64,000 bases of DNA from Proteobacteria bacterium SG_bin9 (lineage in GTDB: Bacteria; Pseudomonadota; Alphaproteobacteria; Rhizobiales; Xanthobacteraceae). The DNA lies in NCBI GenBank assembly GCA_002083525.1, contig LWDM01000023.1, positions 3,693 through 67,692 of the forward strand, written 5' to 3'. Position numbers and translations under genes: made by a program. Of the stretch, positions 27,365 to 35,261 are shown one piece after another; within the stretch, counting starts at the first letter, position 1, and the number at the start of each line of letters is the position of its first letter. Below the pieces are notes generated by a model. It was not told the DNA's origin and made no database searches. It saw only the letters and a list, made by a program, of their open reading frames with translations.

Positions 27365-29652
27365 ACGAGCATGTGAAACCCCTCGCTCCCGAAGCGACCG
27401 ACCTCTCCCGCCGCTCGTTCCTTGTCGGCTCCGCCGCAACGGGTCTCGCGCTTGGCTATGCCGGCGTGCCCGGCCTGCTTGGCGCCGATCAAGCGCTCGC
27501 CGCCCCCGGCGATTTCGAACCCAGTGTCTGGTATGCGATTTCGCCGAACGGTCTTGTCACCGTGACCTGCGGCAAGGCCGACATGGGCCAGCACATCGCC
27601 TCCACCATGGCGCAGATCGTGGCCGAGGAACTCGGCTCCGACTGGAAGGATATGCGCGTCGCGCTCGCCTCCAACGATCCGAAGTACAACGACCCGGTGC
27701 TCGGTGCACAGATCACCGGCGGATCGTGGTCGACGATGATGAACTTCGACGCCATGAGCCGCGCCGGCGCCGCCGGACGCATCGCGCTCACCGAAGCGGC
27801 CGCTGGAATCATGGGCGTTCCGGCAGGCGAACTCGTCGTGCGCGACTCCAAGGTCACGCATCCGAAGTCGAAGAAGTCGATGACGTTTGCGGAGATCGTC
27901 AAGAGCGGCAAGATCAAGAAGACCTTCACGCCGGACGAGCTGAAGGCGATCAAGCTGAAGACGCCGAACCAGTACACGCTGATCGGCCAGTCGGTGCCGC
28001 AACTCGACATCCCGTCGAAGACCAACGGCACCGCCAAGTACGGCATCGACACGTTCCTGCCGGGCATGGTGTACGGCAAACTGGTGCTGCCGCCGGTGCG
28101 TTACGGCGCCAAGGTGACCGCCGTCGACGAGTCGGGCGCGAAGAAGGTGCCGGGCTTCATCAAGGCCGTCGTGATCGACGACAAGACCGCGACCACAACA
28201 GGTTGGGTCGTGGCCGTCGCCAACACGTATCAGGCCGCAAAAAAAGCCGCCGATGCGCTGAAGGTCACATGGGACAAGGGACCGAACGCAAAGGTCTCGA
28301 ACGAGTCCCTGCTCGCGGAATCGAAACGCATTCAAGCGCTCAACGATTCCGGCCTCTACTTCGTCAAGAACGGCGACGCCGCTGCAGCGCTCGGCTCAGC
28401 CGCGAAGGTGATGGAGGCGGAGTACACAACCAGCATCAACATCCACGCGCCGATGGAGCCGATGAATGCCACGGCGCAGAAGCAGGGCGATATCTGGCAC
28501 CTCTATACGGGCAACCAGTTCGCCACCCGCACCGGCGCGATTGCGGCGGGCGCGGTCGGCGTCGATCCGAAATACATCGTGATGCATCAGCAGTGGCTGG
28601 GCGGCGGCTTCGGCCGACGTCTTGACTCCGACATGGTGATCCCCGCGATTGTCGCCGCAAGCGCAGTCGGCAAGCCGGTCAAGGTCATCTACTCGCGCGA
28701 AGACGACATGACGATGGACTTCTCGCGTCCCCTCACCTTCCAGAAGATCAAGGCGGGGCTGGATGCGGACGGCAAGCTCGTCGCGATGTCGCATGACGTG
28801 GTCGGTGCGTGGCCGACGAAGCGCTGGGGCATCCCGGCGTTCCTGACGCCGTCGGTCGACAACAAGGGCGGCCTCGACGGCTTCACCGTCAACGGCGCGG
28901 ATCACTTCTACACCGTGCCGAACCACAGCGTTCGCGCCATTCTCAACGAGATGGCGCAGAACGCGACGCCCTCCGGCCAGTTGCGATCCGTCGCGCCCGG
29001 CTGGACGTTCTGGGCGGTCGAAAGCATGCTCGACGAGCTTGCGCATTCGATCGGCAAGGACCCGGCGCAGTTCCGCATCGCCTTGCTGGACGGCAAGGGC
29101 GAGAATGCCGGCGGCGCCGAGCGGCTGCGCAACACCCTGCTCGCCGCCATGGGCCTCTCCGGCTACGGCTCGAAGAAGCTGCCGAAGGGCGAAGGCATGG
29201 GCGTCGCCTGCGTGTCCTCGCAGGAACGCAAGACCGCAAGCTGGACCGCGTGCGTCGCGCACGTCGCCGTCGACAACTCGGGCAACGTCAGCGTCAAGAA
29301 GCTGACGATTGCGACCGACGTCGGCACGCAGGTACATCCCGATAATATCCGCGCCCAGGTCGAGGGCGCGGCGCTGTGGGGCCTGTCGCTGGCGCTATAC
29401 GAGAAGGCCACCATGAAGGATGGCGGTATCGAACAGACCAACTTCGACAGCTACACGCCGCTGCGCATGAGCCAGGTGCCGGAAGTCGCGATCAGCGTCA
29501 TCGCCAACGGCGAAGGCGCGACCGGCGTCGGCGAACCGGCGGTGACGGTCGTCGCTCCGGCTATCGGCAACGCCATCTTCAACGCGGTCGGTGCACGCGT
29601 GCGCGCGCTGCCGATCACGGCGGAGGCCGTGAAGGCCGGTATGAAGGCGTAA
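27361..29652 (+). CDS. Molybdopterin-binding subunit of a molybdenum hydroxylase (IorB/aldehyde dehydrogenase type)
   Basis: A 763-residue large subunit of the isoquinoline 1-oxidoreductase beta / periplasmic aldehyde dehydrogenase group. A twin-arginine signal (LSRRSFLVGSAATGL) starts at residue 15. GGGFGRRLDSD and the catalytic-Glu motif GVGEPAV (Glu725) mark the molybdenum-cytosine-dinucleotide site. Together with the 2Fe-2S subunit it hydroxylates an aldehyde or N-heterocycle. There is no FAD subunit, so electrons probably go to a c-type cytochrome, as in related IorAB enzymes. No maturation chaperone (XdhC-like) is adjacent. A terminator follows at 29669. Confidence 0.92.
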   Translation: MNEHVKPLAPEATDLSRRSFLVGSAATGLALGYAGVPGLLGADQALAAPGDFEPSVWYAISPNGLVTVTCGKADMGQHIASTMAQIVAEELGSDWKDMRVALASNDPKYNDPVLGAQITGGSWSTMMNFDAMSRAGAAGRIALTEAAAGIMGVPAGELVVRDSKVTHPKSKKSMTFAEIVKSGKIKKTFTPDELKAIKLKTPNQYTLIGQSVPQLDIPSKTNGTAKYGIDTFLPGMVYGKLVLPPVRYGAKVTAVDESGAKKVPGFIKAVVIDDKTATTTGWVVAVANTYQAAKKAADALKVTWDKGPNAKVSNESLLAESKRIQALNDSGLYFVKNGDAAAALGSAAKVMEAEYTTSINIHAPMEPMNATAQKQGDIWHLYTGNQFATRTGAIAAGAVGVDPKYIVMHQQWLGGGFGRRLDSDMVIPAIVAASAVGKPVKVIYSREDDMTMDFSRPLTFQKIKAGLDADGKLVAMSHDVVGAWPTKRWGIPAFLTPSVDNKGGLDGFTVNGADHFYTVPNHSVRAILNEMAQNATPSGQLRSVAPGWTFWAVESMLDELAHSIGKDPAQFRIALLDGKGENAGGAERLRNTLLAAMGLSGYGSKKLPKGEGMGVACVSSQERKTASWTACVAHVAVDNSGNVSVKKLTIATDVGTQVHPDNIRAQVEGAALWGLSLALYEKATMKDGGIEQTNFDSYTPLRMSQVPEVAISVIANGEGATGVGEPAVTVVAPAIGNAIFNAVGARVRALPITAEAVKAGMKA

Positions 29653-29668
29653 CGCTGTACGTAACAAC

Positions 29669-29712
29669 GCCGCCGGGCGCATCACGTCATGTGATGTTCC
29701 CGGCGGCTTTTT
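29669..29712 (+). terminator. Intrinsic terminator after the molybdenum hydroxylase genes
   Basis: GCCGCCGGG (29669-29677) pairs with CCCGGCGGC (29699-29707), with an inner ATCAC/GTGAT stem, and is followed by TTTTT. It lies 17 bases after the stop codon. Confidence 0.88.
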
Positions 29713-29775
29713 GTTGCGTCGCGCGTACTGCTGCCGATACCCTGCATGCGGAACAAGAATGAAGAACGTATCCTG

Positions 29776-31683
29776 ATGCTCAACGTCCCCCACACCCGGC
29801 CCTCCTCCGATCAGTTGCGCGCCGGCCTCGACGCCGCCGATCCGGCGACGCTCATGCTGGTGCTGGTGCATCTTACCGGCGAGCGCGAGTGGCTCGAACG
29901 CGCAAGGCCGCATCTGCGCGGACCTATGAGCTATCAGGAGTTCATGCCGGAGGAGCTGCGCCGCGCGATCCGCGATCGTCTCTACGATGTTCTTTCCGAG
30001 GGTGGACCTTTCGCGGCCGAACCCGATGACGCGCTGCTGCGCGAGATGATGTCGGTCGCCGCCGGCGAGCCGATGAGCGAAAGCTACATCGCAATGATGC
30101 GCGAGGACCTCAATCTCGACTCGCTCAATGCTCGCGCGCTGCGGTGGCGCAACGAGCCGAGCGCCGAGGCGAAGCAGGCGTGCGACGTGCTGATCATCGG
30201 CGCCGGCATGTCCGGCATTTTCGCCGGCATCCAGCTTCAGCAAGCCGGCATTCCGTTCCGTATCCTGGAAAAGAACGAGACCGTCGGCGGCACTTGGTTC
30301 GAGAACACCTACCCCGGCTGCGGCGTCGACACGCCGAACCATTTCTATTCCTTTGCCGGCGAGCCGAACCACGAGTGGTCGCACTTCTTCGCCAAGCGCA
30401 ACGAGCTCTGGCAGTATTTCGAGCGCGTCACCGACAAGTACGATCTGCGCAAGCACATCAGCTTCCGCACCGAAGTGATCGAGGCGGCATTCGACCAGGC
30501 ATCTGCGCGCTGGCACGTGACGGTGCGTCGTCCGGATGGCAGCATCGTCACCCACACCGCGCGCATCCTTGTGTCGGCGGCGGGTATTCTCAACCGCCCG
30601 CGCCTGCCCGACATTCCCGGCCGCGACAGCTTCAAGGGTCCGGCGTTTCACACCGCCGAATGGGACAAGAATTTCGACTGGAAGGCTAAGCGCGTCGCCA
30701 TGATCGGCACCGGCGCGTCGGGGCATCAGGTCGGCCCGGCGATCCAGCCGGACGCCGCGCGGCTGATGATCTTCCAGCGCTCGCCGCACTGGGCGGTGCC
30801 GAACCCGAACTATTTCCTCGGCGTCAGCGATGGCAAGAAATGGGCGCTCGCCAACATCCCCACCTATCTGCGCTGGTATCGCTTCCAGCTGTTCTGGGGC
30901 TTTGCCGACGGCCTGCACGCCGCGCTCCAGCGCGATCCGGACTGGCCGACGCCCGAGCGTTCGCTCAACGAGGTCAACGAGCGCCATCGCATCTTCATGG
31001 AGCGGCATATCCGCAAGGAAATCGGCGATCGGCCCGATCTGCTGGAGAAAGCGATTCCGCCCTACCCGCCGTACGGCAAGCGCATCCTGATCGACAATCA
31101 CTGGTTCCGCATGCTGACGCGTCCGAACGTCGATCTCATCACCGACAGGATCGCCGCGATCGAGCCGGACGGCATTCGCATGGCCGACGGCACACTGTGG
31201 GAATGCGACGCCATCGTCTACGCGACCGGTTTTCTCGCGATGAAGATGCTGCATCCGATGAAGATCACCGGCCGCGAGGGACGTGAGATTCACGAGGTAT
31301 GGGGCGACGACGACGCGCGCGCCTATCTCGGCATCACCGTGCCGGCGTTCCCGAACTTCTTCATGCTGGTCGGTCCGAACACCGGCCTCGCGCATGGCGG
31401 CAACCAGATCTTCATGGCCGAGTGCCAGGTCAAGCACATGATGCTGGCGCTGCGCGACATGCTGGAGAACGATTACCGCACCATCGAGCCGAAGCAGGAC
31501 GTGCACGACCGTTACAACGAGAAGGTCGACGAACTGCATCGCGGCATGGTGTGGATGCATCCCGGCATGACCAACTGGTATCGCAACCGGCACGGCCGCG
31601 TGTTCGCGATCTCGCCCTGGCGGCTGGTCGAGTACTGGCAGATGACGTCGAACTTCGAACGGTCGGATTACCTGACGCAGTAG
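29776..31683 (+). CDS. Baeyer-Villiger-type flavin monooxygenase with N-terminal extension
   Basis: A protein of about 635 residues. After an N-terminal segment of about 130 residues comes an FAD Rossmann motif (GAGMSG near 142) and the Baeyer-Villiger fingerprint FKGPAFHTAEW (F-x-G-x3-H-x3-W). A second, NADPH-binding Rossmann motif is GTGASG. In this family FAD and NADPH insert oxygen beside a ketone. The extension is helical with no signal; similar extensions are known in some 4-hydroxyacetophenone monooxygenase-like enzymes (family knowledge). I place the start at ATG 29776 (GAAGA upstream); ATG 29746 is in frame and cannot be excluded. Confidence 0.9.
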   Translation: MLNVPHTRPSSDQLRAGLDAADPATLMLVLVHLTGEREWLERARPHLRGPMSYQEFMPEELRRAIRDRLYDVLSEGGPFAAEPDDALLREMMSVAAGEPMSESYIAMMREDLNLDSLNARALRWRNEPSAEAKQACDVLIIGAGMSGIFAGIQLQQAGIPFRILEKNETVGGTWFENTYPGCGVDTPNHFYSFAGEPNHEWSHFFAKRNELWQYFERVTDKYDLRKHISFRTEVIEAAFDQASARWHVTVRRPDGSIVTHTARILVSAAGILNRPRLPDIPGRDSFKGPAFHTAEWDKNFDWKAKRVAMIGTGASGHQVGPAIQPDAARLMIFQRSPHWAVPNPNYFLGVSDGKKWALANIPTYLRWYRFQLFWGFADGLHAALQRDPDWPTPERSLNEVNERHRIFMERHIRKEIGDRPDLLEKAIPPYPPYGKRILIDNHWFRMLTRPNVDLITDRIAAIEPDGIRMADGTLWECDAIVYATGFLAMKMLHPMKITGREGREIHEVWGDDDARAYLGITVPAFPNFFMLVGPNTGLAHGGNQIFMAECQVKHMMLALRDMLENDYRTIEPKQDVHDRYNEKVDELHRGMVWMHPGMTNWYRNRHGRVFAISPWRLVEYWQMTSNFERSDYLTQ

Positions 31684-31691
31684 AGCTGCCG

Positions 31692-32582
31692 TCACGCCGC
31701 TTCGGGCGTCACCGGAATCACATCGACGCCGACGTCCAGCTCCTGCGCGCCGGAGCCGACGAATACCCCGTGGATCGGCGACACATCGGAGAAGTCGCGG
31801 CCGACCGCCACCTCGATATGATCGTTGCCGATGTCGATCGCATTGGTGGGATCGACACCGAACCAGCCAATCTCCGGTCCGCACCAAACGGATACCCACG
31901 CATGGCTGGCGTCGGCACCTTCCAGCCGCTTCTGGCCCGGCGCGGTGATGGTGCGGATGTAACCGCTGACGTACGCAGCCGGCACACCGAGGCCGCGCAG
32001 ACCCGCGATCATGATGTGTGCGAAGTCCTGGCAGACGCCGCGGCGTTGCGCGAACGCCACGTCCAGCGGCGTCGAAATCTCGGTGGAGTGCGGGCTGTAC
32101 TTGAAGTCGCCGCGGATACGCTTGCCGAGTTCGCGGCTGGCATCGATGATCGAGCGCCCCGCATGAAACGATTGCGTCGCATAGGCGGTGACGTCGCGCG
32201 ACAGCACAATCCGCGGGCTGCGGAACAGGAAATGCGCCGGTGCGTCGGACGCGATCGCCGCCTCATTGAGCGCGGCATCGGCAACGCTTTGCCAGTCCGG
32301 CCCCGAGCCGGGCGCTGGTCCCTCCGGCCGATCGACCTCGACGCGGCTGCGCGAGTCGATCGACAGATCGTTCATGCTGGTTTCGATGTTGACGACGGCA
32401 ACCGCGTTGCCGAAGAAGTCACGTTCCATCACCGTGCCGCGCGGCTGCGGGTCGATGATCAGCGTATGCTCGATGCAGCGCTGGCCGCCGCCGGTCTTCG
32501 GCATCACCCGCAGCACGAGCTTCGACGACGCCACCGGCGCCTCGTAGCTATAACGCGTTACATGACGGATGTCGTAGATCAC
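31692..32582 (-). CDS. Transglutaminase-like cysteine protein
   Basis: A 296-residue protein of the bacterial transglutaminase family. The N-terminal beta region (YDIRHVTRYSYEAPVASS) is followed by the papain-like core with a triad of Cys184 (RRGVCQDFAH), His227 (ASHAWVSVW) and Asp244 (FGVDPTN). No signal peptide. ATG 32582 overlaps the ATP-grasp/alpha-E stop as ATGA, so the two are co-expressed. In this conserved gene group it is proposed to act as a peptidase or amidase working with the ATP-grasp ligase. Confidence 0.92.
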   Translation of the reverse strand: MIYDIRHVTRYSYEAPVASSKLVLRVMPKTGGGQRCIEHTLIIDPQPRGTVMERDFFGNAVAVVNIETSMNDLSIDSRSRVEVDRPEGPAPGSGPDWQSVADAALNEAAIASDAPAHFLFRSPRIVLSRDVTAYATQSFHAGRSIIDASRELGKRIRGDFKYSPHSTEISTPLDVAFAQRRGVCQDFAHIMIAGLRGLGVPAAYVSGYIRTITAPGQKRLEGADASHAWVSVWCGPEIGWFGVDPTNAIDIGNDHIEVAVGRDFSDVSPIHGVFVGSGAQELDVGVDVIPVTPEAA

Positions 32583-35086
32583 GCAAGACCGCTCGCGCTC
32601 TTGACCTTGAGCCCCTCGGGCCGCTGCAAGAAATAGCGCGAGGCGGTGGCGTCCGCAAACCGCATCAGGGTCTGCTCGAACGCGAGTATCCGGGTAGGAT
32701 CGATCTCCTGCGCTGTGGTACTGGCGATTTCACCGGCGAACCGCTCGATGAACCGTTTCGGCGGCTCGGGCAACCCGTCATCATTCAATGTCGGCAGCGT
32801 ATCGAGATGTTCACGGAGCTGATTGATCTGGAAACTCACCGAACGCGGATTATACGGATCGAGCAGTGCCATGTCGCGCACCGGCGCCAGCGCCACGCCG
32901 ATCAGATAGCGCGAACGGTAGGTGATCTGCGAGTCGATCAGGTCGAGCAGGATGTCGAGATCGTTCGCGGTGGCATTGTCGCCGGCAAACGTGCGCGTGA
33001 AGCGGCAGGTGTTGATGGCGCGCTCGACGCGGCGGCCGATATCGAGGAAGCGCCAGCCGGCGACGCGGTTGACGTTTTCCTGCGCCAGACCGGAGATCGC
33101 CGACAGCGTCACCAGCGCGCGATCGGCAATCTCGAACGCGTCGGTCTCGTTGGCGATCTCCGATGGCTTGACGTGCAGCTGCGCTTCCAGCTTGCCGAGC
33201 AGCTTCCAGCTGTCGACGGAGAGCCGTTCGCGGATCACCGACGCCGCGCCATACGCCATGCGTACGTTGGCGATAGCAGAGCCGTAGTTGGCGTCCGACA
33301 CCAGCGCATGCGAGATCGCTGCAAGCCGTCCCTGCTCCAGCACCTCGGCCGGCACAGCACCCCAGGCGACGAGAATGTTGGCCAGCGCCTTCAGCGCGTT
33401 CGCCGCATCGCCGCGCATCGAGTCGAGCTCGACGCTGCGCGAGGACAGACAACGCAGGATACGCAGCATCGCCTCAGTGCGCTCCAGATAACGGCCGAAC
33501 CAGAACAGGTTGTCCGCGGCGCGGCTCGGCAGATTGCCGAGAATGCGGCGGATGCTCACCGTCTCCTGCGACGGCAGCAGAGTCTCGGTGGCGACCGGCT
33601 TGTTCGAGAGCACCCACACGTCCGCCGACTGCACGCCGTCGCCGATCGCAACTGCGCGCGCATCCGGCTTGTCCGACATCAGACAAAAGCCGCCCGGCAT
33701 CACCCGCCAGCCGTCGGCCGTGGCGGCCGCGAACACGCGCAGCACGAACGGGCGCGGCACCAGCTTGCCCTTCTCGAAGGCAGGCGCCGTCGAGAGCCGC
33801 ACCACTTCCTGTCCCACATAGTCAACGCCGCGCGCCGCGATCTGCGCGCGCAGCTTATCCCGGCCAGCCTTGTCGAGATTGCCGCCGATCACCGTCTGCC
33901 CGCCGACGCCCGCCACCTGATCCTCGAACGCGCCGGCGATCGCCATGGTGTCGAGATTTTCGATCACCTTGTCGCGCGCGGACTGCTGACCGCACCACCA
34001 TGTCGCGATGTTCGGCAGCGCCAGTTCGCTGAAGCCGAAGTGGCGCGCGACGCGCGGCATGAAGCTCATCAGCGCACGTGACTCGATGAAGCCCGCACCC
34101 GGCATATTGGCGACGATGACGGAGCCATCGCGGATGCTCGACAGCAGACGCGGCACACCCAGCCGCGATTCGCCGTTCAGCTCCATCGGATCGACGTAGT
34201 CGGCATCGACCCGGCGCCAGATCACATCGGCGCGCTTGAGCCCGGCGATGGTGCGCACATGCACATGTCCATCGTGCACGACAAGGTCATCGCCTTCCAC
34301 CAGCAGGAAGCCGAGATAGCGCGCGAGGTACGACTGCTCGGAGTAGGTCGCGCTGTAGGGCCCCGGCGTCATCAGGCAGATGCGCGGTTGTTCGCGGTGC
34401 GCCAGCGACGCAAGCCCGTTGCGGAATTCGCGGAAGAACGGCGCCAGCCGCTGCACGTTCATGCCGGAATACGCGGACGGATACGCGCGCGACATGGCGA
34501 GGCGGTTTTCCAGCGCGTAGCCGGCGCCGGAGGGCGCTTGCGCACGGTCGTTCAGCACCCACCACTGCCCGTCGGGTCCGCGGCCGATATCGGCGGCGTA
34601 AAGATGCATCCACCGCCCGCCCGGCGGCGTCACGTTCACCATCGGGCGAATGAATTCCTTGTTGCCCGCGACCACCGCGGCCGGCAGCACACCGTCGGCG
34701 ACCAGACGCCCCGAGCCATAGACATCGCCGAGCATCGCCTCGAACAGCTCGGCGCGCTGCGCAATGCCCGCGGAAATCTCGGCCCAGTCGTTTTCCTCGA
34801 TCAGCAACGGCAGGCCGGTGAGCGGCCAGCTGCGCTCACGCGCTTCGTCACCGACGCGATACGACACACCGAGGTCGCGCAGGTGGCGCTGCGCCACCGC
34901 AATCGAGCGCGCCATGTCGCTCTCGGCGAGCGCATTGAGCAGCGCCAGCCAATGTGCTTTCGGTTTGTTGTCCGGGCCGATGAATTCGTCCGGAATGCCG
35001 GGCAGCGGCGTGTAATCGGCATATGCCGCAGCCCATTCATTCTCGTTCGGCGCCGGCTTTGTCATGCCCCCTGCGGCACGGTTCAT
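32579..35086 (-). CDS. Circularly permuted ATP-grasp ligase fused to an alpha-E domain
   Basis: An 835-residue fusion. The first ~480 residues are the circularly permuted type 2 ATP-grasp domain (DUF404/DUF407): segments GSGRLVADGVLPAAVV, LMTPGPYSATYSEQSYLAR, VIWRRVDADYVDPMEL. The remaining ~320 are the alpha-helical alpha-E domain (DUF403) starting near RAADNLFWFGRYLERTEAMLR. The two are often separate genes. The ATP-grasp part should form a peptide-like amide bond. ATG 35086 is the likely start. The frame stays open through hairpin C, so ATG 35128 in the hairpin loop is an alternative. Confidence 0.88.
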   Translation of the reverse strand: MNRAAGGMTKPAPNENEWAAAYADYTPLPGIPDEFIGPDNKPKAHWLALLNALAESDMARSIAVAQRHLRDLGVSYRVGDEARERSWPLTGLPLLIEENDWAEISAGIAQRAELFEAMLGDVYGSGRLVADGVLPAAVVAGNKEFIRPMVNVTPPGGRWMHLYAADIGRGPDGQWWVLNDRAQAPSGAGYALENRLAMSRAYPSAYSGMNVQRLAPFFREFRNGLASLAHREQPRICLMTPGPYSATYSEQSYLARYLGFLLVEGDDLVVHDGHVHVRTIAGLKRADVIWRRVDADYVDPMELNGESRLGVPRLLSSIRDGSVIVANMPGAGFIESRALMSFMPRVARHFGFSELALPNIATWWCGQQSARDKVIENLDTMAIAGAFEDQVAGVGGQTVIGGNLDKAGRDKLRAQIAARGVDYVGQEVVRLSTAPAFEKGKLVPRPFVLRVFAAATADGWRVMPGGFCLMSDKPDARAVAIGDGVQSADVWVLSNKPVATETLLPSQETVSIRRILGNLPSRAADNLFWFGRYLERTEAMLRILRCLSSRSVELDSMRGDAANALKALANILVAWGAVPAEVLEQGRLAAISHALVSDANYGSAIANVRMAYGAASVIRERLSVDSWKLLGKLEAQLHVKPSEIANETDAFEIADRALVTLSAISGLAQENVNRVAGWRFLDIGRRVERAINTCRFTRTFAGDNATANDLDILLDLIDSQITYRSRYLIGVALAPVRDMALLDPYNPRSVSFQINQLREHLDTLPTLNDDGLPEPPKRFIERFAGEIASTTAQEIDPTRILAFEQTLMRFADATASRYFLQRPEGLKVKSASGLA

Positions 35087-35097
35087 CGTTTCACCAG

Positions 35098-35170
35098 CGT
35101 GTGGTCGTTTGGAAATTCCCTCTGCCATTGCGGCGAGCGCCTGAAGGGAATTTCCAAACCAAACCACACG
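35098..35170. repeat. Hairpin element C of composite element 2
   Basis: Left arm 35098-35121 (begins CGTGTGGT) pairs with right arm 35145-35170 (ends ACCACACG). The outer stem is 8 bp and the inner stem 15 bp (GTTTGGAAATTCCCT). The right arm has extra bases between the stems, as in element A. The 23-base loop reads, on the minus strand, CTCGCCGCAATGGCAG. It ends 12 bases before the ATP-grasp start. Confidence 0.78.
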
Positions 35171-35185
35171 CCCCTTTCAGGTTTG

Positions 35186-35261
35186 GCGAGCGCCTTTTTG
35201 AATCCGAAGTTCGAAAAGAGTGTCCGCTCATGCTGTCGAACTTCGGATTCAAGGCACTCGC
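35186..35261. repeat. Hairpin element D of composite element 2
   Basis: Left arm 35186-35214 (begins GCGAGCGCC) pairs with right arm 35236-35261 (ends GGCACTCGC). There is a TTT bulge on the left arm between a 9-bp outer and 17-bp inner stem (inner end CCGAAGTTCGA), as in element B. The right arm contains the stop codon of the large transglutaminase gene (35249-35251). Orientation is opposite to element C, 15 bases away. Confidence 0.78.
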
